A DNA stretch of 64,000 nt from Cellulomonas sp. Y8 (GCF_008033115.1 NZ_CP041203.1:1674001-1738000); one strand, 5' to 3'. Shown: positions 33,236 through 41,801, numbered from the stretch's first letter. Notes: generated from the letters alone by a model not told the origin. Program-made: numbers and translations.

Positions 33236-33315
33236 GGTGCCGGCGCTCGATGCGCCCGGCGCCGGCCACGGCCGCCCGGTGGCTGGTGGGCGCGCGGGCG
33301 CCCACCAGCGTGGGG

Positions 33316-33366
33316 TCAGGCGGTCGTGAGGTCGAAGGTGGCGCTGGAGGTGATGTAGTCGGTCAT
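33316..33366 (-). CDS. Possible 16-residue peptide
   Basis: ATG 33366 after GAGAAGAGGACC encodes MTDYITSSATFDLTTA and a stop. The ribosome site is as good as those of neighbouring genes, so it may be translated, as a peptide or a leader. No homologue is known to me. Confidence 0.3.
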   Translation of the reverse strand: MTDYITSSATFDLTTA

Positions 33367-33433
33367 GGTGAATGGTCCTCTTCTCGCTACGGTGGGGTGG
33401 ACGGCGGTCCTGCCCCTGCGATCCGCCGCCCCC

Positions 33434-33470
33434 GCCCGGCCGGAGCCACTTGCACTGGTTCCGGCCGGGC
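33434..33470 (-). terminator. Hairpin downstream of the ParB-like gene
   Basis: 15-bp stem with one mismatch (GCCCGGCCGGAGCCA / TGGTTCCGGCCGGGC), 7-nt loop, 17 nt past the minus-strand stop. Confidence 0.6.
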
Positions 33471-33486
33471 GTCGTGCTGCTGGGGG

Positions 33487-34923
33487 TCAGGCCGCCGGTG
33501 CGGCCGCCTCGGCGGGCTCGGGGTCGGGCTCGGTGGTGGGGGTGCGGCCGCACGCGATCTGCTCGATGTCGGACAACTGGTAGCCCCAGGTCTCCAGCGT
33601 GGTCAGGTAGTCGGCGGCGCCGCTATCGCCGGAGGCGCTACGCCAGGAGTGCACGCCGGTGCACTCCTCGATGGCGGCCAGGACGACCACGAGGGTGATG
33701 ACGTGCGAGCGGGGGGTGTTGGCCTTGCTAAGCAGGTTGGCAATGTACCGGCGGCCGCCGTGCTCGGAGGTGTGCCCGAGCAGGCTGGCCGCGACCTGGA
33801 AGCCCCGGTCGGCGGCGTAGGAGAGCCGGGAGGCCTGGTTCACGATGGCGTCGGCGACCATCTCGGCGGCACCCTTCGGCGGGGTCTTCCGGGGGGCGAT
33901 GGTGGCCGCCAACCAGTCGCGCCGCACCTTCTCGGCCGAGCGCCAGGCGGCGTTGTTCTCGCGGACCTGGCGGCGCTCGGCCCGCTCGGACTCGGACACG
34001 GGGGTCCGCTCGGCCTTGGCGGCGGGGTCGGTCCACCGCAGGTGCCCGGCGGCGCGCCAGTCGGTGCAGATGTAGACGGCGCGCGCGGTGGCGGTGGCGT
34101 CGTCGTAGTGGACGTAGGCGGCGTGGTGAGGGCAGGTGGCGTGCTGCTCGGCGCTCAGGGGCCCGGTGCTGCCCTTGGCGCGCAGGGCGGTGACCTCGCG
34201 GCCGGCGGTGACCTCGTAGTACCCGGGCTTGGGGGTGATGGTGACGCCGTCGGCGGTGAGGCGGGTGCGCTCGGCGTCGAGGGCCTGGGTGCGGGCGCGC
34301 TCGTCGCGGATGCGCTGGGCGGCGTGGGCGAGGGAGCCGCCGCGCTCGGCGGTCCACTGCAGGGTGCGGGTGGCGTCCTCGTCGCCGTCGAACTCCGCGA
34401 ACAGCGCGGCGGACACCAGGTCGAGCGCGTACCCCTCGGCGGCCTCGACGGCGATGGTGGACTTGGCGACGGTGAGCCCGGCGGTGACCTCGGCCTTGGT
34501 GCGGCGGGTGCGCTTGGCGATCTGGGAGGCGGACAGCCCGAGCAGGGCCAACTGCTCGTAGGCGGCGGCGGTGTCGGGCTGGGTCATCGCGGCGCGGTCG
34601 TGGTTCTCGGCCAACTGGCCGATGATCCGCTCGACGTCGCCGCCGTCGGGCACGACGTAGACGGGGATGGTGGGGACCTGCTCCTCGGTGGCGGTGATGG
34701 TGCGGCGCTGGCCCTCGCGGACCTTGATGCCCTCGGGGGCGCGGACCGCGGTGACGGGGACCCGGACGCCGAGGTCGCGGATCGACTGGCGGAACTCGGG
34801 GGTGATGTCGGCGTTCGTGCGGATGTTGGCGTCCACGATGAGGTCGCCGGGGTTCATGTACAGGAACGCGACGCCGTCGGGCAGCGTTGCGGGTGCGGGC
34901 TGGGTGGTGCTGGTGGTGGCCAT
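33487..34923 (-). CDS. ParB-like nuclease-domain plasmid protein
   Basis: 478 residues. The N-terminal half is ParB-like (GDLIVDANIRTNADITPEFRQSIRDLGVRVPVTAVRAPEGIKVREGQRRTITA, then IIGQLAENHDRAAMT and a helix-turn-helix LSASQIAKRTRRTKAEVTAGL). The C-terminal half has a Cys/His-rich segment (ATCPHHAAYVHYDDATATARAVYICTDW) and helices of unknown role. Such ParB-domain proteins serve as plasmid partition or transfer regulators. It is transcribed behind structured leader C and ends in a strong hairpin. Confidence 0.75.
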   Translation of the reverse strand: MATTSTTQPAPATLPDGVAFLYMNPGDLIVDANIRTNADITPEFRQSIRDLGVRVPVTAVRAPEGIKVREGQRRTITATEEQVPTIPVYVVPDGGDVERIIGQLAENHDRAAMTQPDTAAAYEQLALLGLSASQIAKRTRRTKAEVTAGLTVAKSTIAVEAAEGYALDLVSAALFAEFDGDEDATRTLQWTAERGGSLAHAAQRIRDERARTQALDAERTRLTADGVTITPKPGYYEVTAGREVTALRAKGSTGPLSAEQHATCPHHAAYVHYDDATATARAVYICTDWRAAGHLRWTDPAAKAERTPVSESERAERRQVRENNAAWRSAEKVRRDWLAATIAPRKTPPKGAAEMVADAIVNQASRLSYAADRGFQVAASLLGHTSEHGGRRYIANLLSKANTPRSHVITLVVVLAAIEECTGVHSWRSASGDSGAADYLTTLETWGYQLSDIEQIACGRTPTTEPDPEPAEAAAPAA

Positions 34924-35634
34924 GGTGACCCTCTCCTCAGTGTGGTCCGGTACCGGTTGGTCCGGCCGGTGAGTGCCCGTGTCTTTCGGGCCTCACCGGC
35001 AGGCGCGAGGTATCAGGCCGAGGAGCGGGAGGGGCCCCGCGCGAGGCCGGAGCGCTGTGACGTCGCGCAGGCCGGCGCGCAGCGACGGGGTGGGCTACGT
35101 CATGGCGCGGAGGCATCGGGTGGGGAGCGACGGCCTGATACCGGCCGAGGCGGGCCGCGATGGCCGGCGCCCACGAGGCCCGCTCGGGCGCCGATGGGGG
35201 TGCAGCGCGCCGTAGGCGCGACCGTTACCAGCTGGTGCCCCTGGGGCGCCGGCTGGCGGTGGTTCACCTCGAGCACCCCGACGCTGAGGTGAGGCGAGCA
35301 GCTAAGAGCGCGGAGCGCGAGTCGCTGCGAGGGATACGGCGGGCGGCAGGCGCGACGTCGCGTCGATGTTCCCGCAGGTCACAGCGTCGGGGAGCCGGGT
35401 GCTCCGAGATCTTGTCCGCCATCTGGTCCGCGAGAAGTTCCCGCAGCACGTCCGGAAGATCTTGCGCTCGTGGTTACGACGGAACTTCCCGCACTCGTCA
35501 TGTCGGCGAGTCCCGCTGTGACTCACGGGCGTCTGTGCCCGTTAGCCACCACGGTGTTAACATCCTGATAGCAGTGTGGCGACGCCCCGCCACGGACGAA
35601 GTCCATGACGGGACGTCACCACGGTGTTGTGAAC
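34924..35634. other. Leader region C and long non-coding stretch
   Basis: About 710 bp. 34925-35225 is leader C; the remainder shows two CACCACGGTGTT repeats (35547 and 35617) and the palindrome at 35629-35643. No gene is supported. Confidence 0.5.
34965..35000 (-). promoter_or_regulatory. Conserved 5' leader hairpin, copy C (ParB-like gene)
   Basis: GCCGGTGAG / CTCACCGGC stem kept exactly, while the loop differs from copies A and B but still forms an inner stem (GCCCG / CGGGC). It is 42 nt before the ATG. GATACCGGCC (35138-35147) and GCGCGCC-GTA-GGCGCG (near 35205-35220) lie upstream. Confidence 0.7.
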
Positions 35635-35643
35635 TCAGTTCAC
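35629..35643. repeat. 15-bp palindrome overlapping the small gene stop
   Basis: GTGAACT-C-AGTTCAC, overlapping the stop of the small minus-strand gene; could be a terminator stem or operator. Confidence 0.4.
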
Positions 35644-35784
35644 GAGTTCACGGATGAGGCGAATAACTTCCACGACGACCGGCATGAGTTGCTTCACGAA
35701 GGTTGCCCCCTTCGCGACTCGGCCGGTCGTTCGCTGTTCAGAAGATTCGGACCTCCGACAGTGCGGACACGGTTCGTCTGTCAC
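35635..35784 (-). CDS. Small CPHC-containing protein
   Basis: 49 residues from GTG 35784, chosen for the GGGAGG site upstream: TDEPCPHCRRSESSEQRTTGRVAKGATF then an amphipathic helix (VKQLMPVVVEVIRLIRELVN). The single CPHC knuckle and helical tail resemble small plasmid or phage proteins. Function unknown. Confidence 0.4.
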   Translation of the reverse strand: MTDEPCPHCRRSESSEQRTTGRVAKGATFVKQLMPVVVEVIRLIRELVN

Positions 35785-36073
35785 TGCCACCACCTCCCAT
35801 CTCCTCGCAGCTGCGAGGTATGAGGCGACCCCTCCCACCGGGTCTGTTGGAGTGCAGCTGCTCGATCTGAGGTGGCAATCACGAGTGTAGGGCGTGGCGT
35901 TGACACACCCGAGCGTCCCCTCCGGCCCGAATGGCGCTCAACGCTGGCGACCCCGACGCTCGCGCGGGTGTCTGTCGACTCCGCGCTTGCTCACCTCGTG
36001 CTGACCCGGCTGCGGATGCCGTCGCGCCGCGGGGCGGCAAGACTGGCGACGACGTCGAACTAGGAGGTCAGTG

Positions 36074-36298
36074 GTGAGCCAGGGCAACGGGGTGCACACA
36101 GTGCACAGCGACGGTGCGTGGATCAACGAGGTCGCCGGCCAGCAGGTCGGTGACCGGTACGAGACGAAGGACGCCGCGGTGGCGGCGGGGCGCGATGAGG
36201 CGATCGCGCGCGGCACGGAGCACCACATCCACGGTCTGGACGGTCAGGTGCACGAGAAGAACAGCTACGGCCACGACCCTCGGAACATCCCGGGCTGA
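36074..36298 (+). CDS. DUF2188-family small protein
   Basis: 74 residues from GTG 36074, spaced 6 nt from AGGAGG (GTG 36071 is too close). SQGNGVHTVHSDGAWINEVAGQQVGDRYETKDAAVAAGRDEAIARGTEHHIHGLDGQV is the compact DUF2188 pattern of paired strands and a helix. Function unknown; the family is common in accessory DNA. Confidence 0.7.
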   Translation: MSQGNGVHTVHSDGAWINEVAGQQVGDRYETKDAAVAAGRDEAIARGTEHHIHGLDGQVHEKNSYGHDPRNIPG

Positions 36299-36621
36299 GG
36301 CTCGGTCCGGCGCCGCGGGTCAACGCGGTGCGTCGACCTCGTCGACGGGCACGTCCGGGCGGGCACCTGGCAACGTCCGATATTCGGGACCGGCCAAGAT
36401 GTCTAGCAGGTATCTCCGGCCCGGGTGTGGCGTTGACGCACCCAGCTGCGGATCGCTGGTCACAGCCGGGGAACAGACGGTCCCAGCAGGCTGCAACTCG
36501 CCCGGGCGATCGCCGAGGAGGGTCGGCGGCCTCCCGCTTGCCAGCCACGGCCCGAGGTGTGCTGGGGCGTTCTGCGCAGGCGTCCGGGTGACCGGCGGCC
36601 TTCCGCGGTCGGCGAGCGGTG
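36299..36621. other. Non-coding stretch before the envelope operon
   Basis: No gene is supported. A TGGCGTTGACGCACCC element at 36428-36443 repeats one at 35895-35910. Confidence 0.35.
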
Positions 36622-36638
36622 ATGAAGGTTCGCTGAAG
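36622..36638 (+). promoter_or_regulatory. ATGAAG-N5-CTGAAG box 1 (NlpC/P60-ccsB operon)
   Basis: ATGAAG then CTGAAG at an 11-bp period, upstream of the riboswitch and of a TCTAGCGT -10-like hexamer. Confidence 0.65.
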
Positions 36639-36699
36639 AGTGCGATGGCGAGCACCATCGCTGGAGACGCTCCGTCTAGCGTCGCTCGGGACCGGGCGC

Positions 36700-36870
36700 C
36701 GTCCGGGGCCGCGCGGACGCCGAGTCCTGCCACCGCCCGGCTTGTCGATTGCGTGGCAGGAGCGGGGGGACCCAGTCTCCACGGGCACTCAACCGCCCTC
36801 GGCGGCAAGTGAGTCCCGGGTCGGTCGAAGAGCTTCGTTCGAACTGACAACGCACCTCGCAGGCGACAGG
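36700..36870 (+). ncRNA. c-di-AMP riboswitch (ydaO-yuaA type)
   Basis: The 5' region of the NlpC/P60 gene contains the landmark blocks of the actinobacterial ydaO class in order: GCCGAGTCCTGCC (36719), GGCAGGAGCGGGGGGACCCA (36755), a GGG...AAGTGAGTC joint, and the closing CTGACAACGCACCTCGCAGG (36844) just before the ribosome site. In actinobacteria this class sits ahead of cell-wall hydrolases, as here. Exact ends are approximate. Confidence 0.75.
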
Positions 36871-36877
36871 AGCCCAC

Positions 36878-37666
36878 ATGCCTGCTCATCTGCGCGTCAG
36901 CTCGCGCCATCGCACTCCCGGCCCCGCCCGGACGCCGTTGACCGACGCCAGTGCGAATGCGCGGGCGACCGCAACGCTCGCCGGCCGCCGAGTCGGCACG
37001 GTTGTCGCAACTTCGGGGGTAGCGGTCTCGCTCACAGCGGTTCCGGCGTCCGCTGCACAACCGGCTGAGAGCAGCGCCGGCATTCTCGATCTCAACGCGC
37101 TGGCCGGGGCCCGGGCGTTGGCCTCCGCCGCCCCGAGTGCAGTCGCGCCCGTCACCGCGACCTGGTCGTTCGACGTCCCTGGCGCGACCGCGGTGCTGCC
37201 ACCGCTTCCCCCGCCGGTGGTCGAGGAAGCGGCTGCCCGACCCGATGGGCCGGCGGCCCGCTCCTCGCGACGAACCGAGCCCACCGAACCGCAGGAGCTG
37301 ACCGCGGTCGGCGCACCAGTGCCCCAGTCTGCGAACGGCAGCGCCGTCGTCGCGGTCGCTTCGGGTCTGGTCGGTGTGCCCTATGTGTACGGCGGCACGA
37401 CCCCGAGCGGGTTCGACTGCTCCGGCTTTACCTCGCACGTGTACGCGCAGGTCGGCATCACGATCCCACGCACGTCGACGGCCCAGCGAGACGCAGGCAC
37501 GGTCGTCCCGCGCGACCAGGCGCAGCCGGGCGACCTGATCTGGTCGCCCGGGCACATCGCGATCTACGCCGGTGACAACCTGCAGGTCGACGCGCCCGTA
37601 CCCGGCAAGACGGTCCAGATCCGGGAGATCTGGCAGTCCGCCCCGTTGTTCGTCCGGATCGGCTGA
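36878..37666 (+). CDS. Secreted NlpC/P60 cell-wall endopeptidase
   Basis: 262 residues. A long basic N-terminus and a hydrophobic stretch (GTVVATSGVAVSLTAVPASAA) give export; a Pro/Ala-rich linker leads to the NlpC/P60 domain with Cys in GFDCSGF (near residue 188), His in PGHIAIYAG and a final polar segment. It would cut peptidoglycan stem peptides. The mRNA begins with a c-di-AMP riboswitch and the next gene (ccsB) is 5 nt downstream. Confidence 0.85.
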   Translation: MPAHLRVSSRHRTPGPARTPLTDASANARATATLAGRRVGTVVATSGVAVSLTAVPASAAQPAESSAGILDLNALAGARALASAAPSAVAPVTATWSFDVPGATAVLPPLPPPVVEEAAARPDGPAARSSRRTEPTEPQELTAVGAPVPQSANGSAVVAVASGLVGVPYVYGGTTPSGFDCSGFTSHVYAQVGITIPRTSTAQRDAGTVVPRDQAQPGDLIWSPGHIAIYAGDNLQVDAPVPGKTVQIREIWQSAPLFVRIG

Positions 37667-37671
37667 TCGGC

Positions 37672-38673
37672 GTGCCGATCGGAGACCTCAGCACCCTGCT
37701 CGTGTGGGGCGCGGTGACTGCGTACGCGATCGCGCTGGTCGCGTACTCGAGCGCTCTGGCCCGCGTCGCCGATGCCGCGGCCCGAACGCAGCGCCGCCCG
37801 GTCGCCGTGGGTGCCGGCGCGGCCGCAATCACGACCGCAGAATCGACCATCGCCGCGCCCGGCCGCGCGGCGGGGATCGCGCGATCGACCGCCACGCTGG
37901 CGACGGCGCTGCTGCTGGGCGGTGTGGTCCTGCGTGGAGTGGCGGCCGGGCGGTGGCCGACCGCCAACATGTACGAGTTCACGATCGTCGGGATCTTGGT
38001 CGCGACGGTGGTCTTTCTTGCCGTACGGCGCACCCGCACGTTGCCGTTCATCGGGGTGCTTGTGACCGGGATCGCCGTGCTGTCCCTCGTGGTCGCGCTG
38101 AACTCGTTCTACCTGCGGGCGGACGCGGTGCAGCCGGCGCTGCAGAGCTACTGGCTGGTCGTCCACGTCAGCATCGCCATCGCGGCAACGGGGATCTTCA
38201 CAGTCGCGTTCGCGACCTCGGTGCTGCAGGTCCTGCAGGATTCCCGCGAGTCCGGGCGGTCCCGGCTGGATCGCCCGTGGCGCGTGGGCGACGAGCTGCG
38301 CCGTTCGCTGCGTCGGTGGCGGATCACCGGTCCGTCATGGTTGTGGCTGCGGACGGTCCCCAGCGCGGTGCGCCTCGAGGCGCTGTCGTTCCGGTTGAAT
38401 GCGATCGCGTTCGTGCTGTGGACGCTGACGCTGATCGGAGGGGCGATCTGGGCTGAGCAGGCGTGGGGCCGGTACTGGGGCTGGGATCCCAAGGAGGTCG
38501 CCACGTTCGTCGCGTGGGTGGTGTACGCGGCGTACCTGCACGCGCGCACCACTCGCGGCTGGCAGGGCCGGCGTGCCGCGTACCTGGTCTACGTGGGGTA
38601 CGCCGTCGTGATCGCGAACTTCACCGTCGTGAACCTGTTCGTCAACGGCAAGCACTCGTACTCGGGCATCTGA
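37672..38673 (+). CDS. ccsB: Cytochrome c biogenesis protein CcsB (ResC-like)
   Basis: 333 residues from GTG 37672, with about eight membrane segments. AWGRYWGWDPKEVATFVAW near residue 262 is the tryptophan-rich heme-handling motif of CcsA/CcsB, and NMYEF and conserved His residues (VVHVSIA, NGKHS) match the family. It carries heme across the membrane for c-type cytochromes together with ResB, which is not in the window. Co-transcribed with the NlpC/P60 gene. Confidence 0.9.
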   Translation: MPIGDLSTLLVWGAVTAYAIALVAYSSALARVADAAARTQRRPVAVGAGAAAITTAESTIAAPGRAAGIARSTATLATALLLGGVVLRGVAAGRWPTANMYEFTIVGILVATVVFLAVRRTRTLPFIGVLVTGIAVLSLVVALNSFYLRADAVQPALQSYWLVVHVSIAIAATGIFTVAFATSVLQVLQDSRESGRSRLDRPWRVGDELRRSLRRWRITGPSWLWLRTVPSAVRLEALSFRLNAIAFVLWTLTLIGGAIWAEQAWGRYWGWDPKEVATFVAWVVYAAYLHARTTRGWQGRRAAYLVYVGYAVVIANFTVVNLFVNGKHSYSGI

Positions 38674-38702
38674 CGACCGCCCCGGAGCGAGAGGACCACA
38701 AG

Positions 38703-38897
38703 GTGCGTAACGAGGCCGGCCAGCCGGGTGGCGACCGGGTCGCGATCATCTGGATCGTGACGACTCTGGTCGTCGGCGGCAGCCTGACGGTCGCCGGTGT
38801 CGTGGCGAGGAGCGCCGCCCCGATGATCGCGGGGGTCGCGCTGCTCTTCATCTGCTCGATGGCAACTCGGTTCTGGTACTTCCGCCGCCGGGGATGA
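38703..38897 (+). CDS. Small two-helix membrane protein
   Basis: 64 residues from GTG 38703 with a GAGAGGACC site: two hydrophobic helices (VAIIWIVTTLVVGGSLTVAGVVA and PMIAGVALLFICSMA) and a basic C-terminus (FRRRG). It lies 30 nt after ccsB in the same operon. Function unknown. Confidence 0.5.
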   Translation: MRNEAGQPGGDRVAIIWIVTTLVVGGSLTVAGVVARSAAPMIAGVALLFICSMATRFWYFRRRG

Positions 38898-39045
38898 GCC
38901 GACCTGCAGACAGTGCGGCGACGGCGCGCTACCTCCCACGGGTGTGGCGCACATTCCGGCGCCGCATCGGTGTCCTGGTCTCAGCCCGGCTGGTCGGGTG
39001 GGGTCGTCTGACGTCGATCGAGGCGAGGCGTGGGGACCCTGGGGC

Positions 39046-40005
39046 TCAGCGAATCGAGTCGATCCCAAGGACACCTCCATCGAGTTTCCGTCGCTGGAAG
39101 ACCAGGACCGCGTTCCCCTGGTACCGGGGAAGCACGAGCCGGCTCAACGAGTAGTCATGGACGAACTGGAACCCGGTCTGTCGCCGGTAGTCGAACCAGT
39201 TACCGCTGCCGGTCTCGCGAGAGCTGCCGACGACGATGTAGGTCTCGACGCTTGGCGTGCGGAACACTTCACGCTCGAACCCGTTGCCGACCGGGGGCCA
39301 CGAGCACACCACGACCTGGGGTTTGCGGGCGCGTAGGGCTGAGACGGCATCCTGGCGTACGACTTCCTCGGGGTAGTCGATCGACCGCGACCAGCTCTGG
39401 TTGTCCGTGGCGACGACGTCGACGCCCCGCTCCTTCAGCAACCGCGTGAGTGTGCCGTCGCCGGCGGCGATCTCCAGGGTCTCGCGCGGCCCGATCAGCT
39501 TTGCGAGCCGACGCACGAGCGCCGCGGAGTAGAAGCAGTAGATCCCCCGCGGGCGGACCAGGGGCATGACGTAGCGGCGCTGGCGCGCGAGCGGCCACAG
39601 CACCGCGTACGCGAGCATCGAGACAGGTCTGCGCTCCAGGCCGCGCCGAAAGAACAGCCGCTGCAGTACCCGGCCGCTGAACGCGTCGAACGCGATCTGG
39701 GACTTGTCGGCCCCGGCTTCGGCCTCGAACGCGGCCCGCTGGATCGCGTGCGCGAGCATCTGACGGCGCACCTCGTTGGCGACCAGGTCCTTCGCCCGCG
39801 GCTGCCGGTCCGGCGATCCGGCTCGCGGAGCACTGACTTCGACAACCAGAGCGCGAAGCGCGTCCTCGCCAGCATCCGCTGCACGAGCCAGGCGGATCTG
39901 CACCTGGTCCCACTCGTGCGGGAAGGTCCGCCGCAGTTCCTCCAGAGTGGGCTCGGTAGCAAGCCACCGAACGACGTCAGACCGGCGGTCGCCGTCTCTA
40001 CTCAT
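39046..40005 (-). CDS. Predicted SAM-dependent methyltransferase
   Basis: 319 residues from ATG 40005 after GGAGGCCTC. Motif I of class I methyltransferases is seen in ETLEIAAGDGTLTRLLKERGVDVVATDNQSW, with a following DAVSALRARKPQVVVCSWPPVGNGFE. The N-terminal 150 residues are helical and of unknown role. Target unknown. A TGAAG box lies about 90 nt before the start. Confidence 0.65.
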   Translation of the reverse strand: MSRDGDRRSDVVRWLATEPTLEELRRTFPHEWDQVQIRLARAADAGEDALRALVVEVSAPRAGSPDRQPRAKDLVANEVRRQMLAHAIQRAAFEAEAGADKSQIAFDAFSGRVLQRLFFRRGLERRPVSMLAYAVLWPLARQRRYVMPLVRPRGIYCFYSAALVRRLAKLIGPRETLEIAAGDGTLTRLLKERGVDVVATDNQSWSRSIDYPEEVVRQDAVSALRARKPQVVVCSWPPVGNGFEREVFRTPSVETYIVVGSSRETGSGNWFDYRRQTGFQFVHDYSLSRLVLPRYQGNAVLVFQRRKLDGGVLGIDSIR

Positions 40006-40092
40006 GAGGCCTCCATGCCGGGACTGTCGGGGGGTCTCCGCCAGCATCGCCGCTGCTCGCGCGGGAAGAGCGCGAGAACAGGTCCGTCGTCG

Positions 40093-40109
40093 ATGAAGGT
40101 CCGCTGAAG
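40093..40109 (-). promoter_or_regulatory. ATGAAG-N5-CTGAAG box 2 (methyltransferase gene)
   Basis: Same 11-bp period repeat, between the methyltransferase start and the ccdA-like gene end. Confidence 0.6.
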
Positions 40110-40194
40110 GTTCACCTCAGGACCGACAGGGAATCGATCGCGCCTCCGGTGAGTCGGGCGTGGTTCATGCCTCCGCGCGGCCGGGCGGTGGCTG

Positions 40195-41011
40195 TCACAC
40201 CACGGGCTGGAAGATCACGATCAGCCCCTGCAGGCTCTGCGCCCACCTGCCCCACAGGCCGGTGACCAGGGCGAGGCCGATCAGCACGAGCATGCCGCCG
40301 CCGACCACGGAGATCGCCCTCCGGCGCCGTCGGACGACCTCGAGCAGCCGCGAGCTGCGCTGCAGCCCGAGCGCGACCAGCACGAACGGCAACCCGAGAC
40401 CCAAGGCGTATGCAGACGACAGCAAGGCGCCGCGGGCCGGGGAACCACCCTCAAGGGAGAGAGCCATCACTGCGGCAAGCGTGGGGCCGATGCACGGCGT
40501 CCAACCGAGCCCGAACGTGACCCCGAGCAGCGGCGCGCCCCACAGGGTCGCGGGCGGGCGGCGGTGGACCCGCGCCTCGCGCTGGAGGAACGGCACCCGA
40601 CCGAGGAACGCGATGCCCATCACGATCACCACGACGCCGAGCGCGCGCGTGATGGGGTCCTGCCAGCGAAGCAGCGTCCCGCCCAGGGATCCGGCCAGCG
40701 TGCCGAGAGTGACGAACACGAGCGCGAACCCGAGGACGAAAAGCGTCACCCCGAGCGCGAGACGTCCCCGGCGCGGCGCCGGCGCGGAGCCCGGGAGCGG
40801 GGCGCCGACTGGTTGCACGGACTGCGCGGTGAGCCCGCTGAGGTACCCCAGGTAGCCGGGAACCAAAGGCAGGGACGCACGGCGAGGCGAAGGACACCGC
40901 ACCCGCGACGAGTGACACGAGCACCGCGAGGAGCAGGGGGCCGGAGAAGGCGGCGGTGGCGAACGTCGATCCGACGTCGGCGGCCAGGAGCACCGCTGCG
41001 GTCGGTCTCAT
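40195..41011 (-). pseudogene. ccdA: CcdA-like thiol-disulfide transporter, frameshifted
   Basis: ATG 41011 gives FSGPLLLAVLVSLVAGAVSFASPCV, the first CcdA helix with its redox Cys. At 40872-40874 an extra C (GTCCCTGCC where the family has GTCCTGCC) breaks the frame, and LPLVPGYLGYLSGL onward lies in the next frame to 40195, with the second Cys in GLGWTPCIGPTLAA. Restored length is about 271 residues with six helices. It would carry electrons from thioredoxin to extracellular thiols. Probably a sequencing insertion. Confidence 0.75.
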
Positions 41012-41143
41012 GCGGCGGCGACCCGCGCCACCCCGGCGCGGCCCAGCTGCGCGTCCCCGGTCGCGGGGCCTCGCGGCGCGCGGGCGGCGCGGACCCCGTT
41101 GTGGATCACGACCACCGCGGCGACCTCGTGGACGAGCACGACG
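41008..41143 (-). pseudogene. 3' remnant of a P1B-type ATPase gene
   Basis: Reads VVLVHEVAAVVVIHNGVRAAR and a basic tail, matching the C-terminus of the P1B ATPase at 52827 (VVLVHEVAEVFVIANGVRAG). Only about 44 codons remain. The stop overlaps the ccdA start (ATGA), so the ancestor was an ATPase-ccdA operon. The rest is gone; VKOR sits where it used to be. Confidence 0.7.
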
Positions 41144-41164
41144 CCCGAGGGCGATGGGTCCCGG

Positions 41165-41801
41165 TCACGGCAGCAGGGTGGACCAGTAGAACCAGAACCG
41201 TTGCAGCGCGAGCAGCGCGATCGTCAGGGTACCACGCGGTGAGGATCGTCGAGCGGTAGTCGACGGCCACCGCGAGGGCGGCTCGGGCAGGCTGGGGCAG
41301 CGAGAGCTGCCAGCGCTGCAGGTTGCGCAGCGTCACCGACAGGAACAACGGGATCATCACCGCCCACACCACCAGGCAGTACGGACAGAGCGCGCCGATG
41401 CGGTAGAGGCTCTGGAATGCGAGCCAGTGCACGAACACCACCCCGAAGGTGACCCCGGCCTGCAGCGCGAGCCAGTACCACTCGCCGAACCTGGCGCCAC
41501 TGAGCATGCCCGCGGCTGCGGTGAGGACCACCGTGAAGCCCACGATGCCGATCAGCGGGTTGGGGAAGCCGAACACCGACGCCTGCTCCGAGGTCATCAC
41601 CGAGGTGCAGGACAGGATCGGGTTGAGCGTGCAGCTCGGGACGTGAGTGGGGTCCTCCAGGACCGCGAACCGCTCGAGGAGCAGGGCGAACGCCGCAGCG
41701 AGCCCGACCGCGGCGAGGGTCGCCAGGGCGACGGCGCGGCGCCGCTCGGCTGTCCGGGGCTCGAACAGGACCGTATCGGGGGTGGCGGCGACGGCGGTCA
41801 C
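41165..41801 (-). pseudogene. Vitamin K epoxide reductase (VKOR) family protein, late frameshift
   Basis: GTG 41801 overlaps the DsbA-like stop. Four helices; Cys pairs CTLNPILSC and ALCPYC are the VKOR loop and CxxC sites. The frame holds to AWY near 41230; then an extra C (TACCCTG for TACCTG) shifts it, and LTIALLALQRFWFYWSTLLP to the stop at 41165 is in the next frame. VKOR oxidises DsbA-type proteins in actinobacteria, and here it is translationally coupled to one. All catalytic cysteines precede the break. Confidence 0.75.

Larger units (their letters stand above)
32999..33486. other. Leader region B, a repeat copy and a terminator; one tiny ORF
   Basis: Contains leader blocks of copy B (33043-33193), GGAGGCCC repeat copy 4, the 16-codon ORF at 33316 and the hairpin at 33434. 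No longer gene is supported. Confidence 0.5.

Noticed and set aside
36123..37555. Long minus-strand frames opposite the riboswitch and NlpC/P60 gene
   Set aside because: No domains; they oppose a well-supported gene and RNA element.
40993..41165. A separate small gene between VKOR and ccdA
   Set aside because: The sequence matches the C-terminal end of P1B ATPases and is better read as a remnant.
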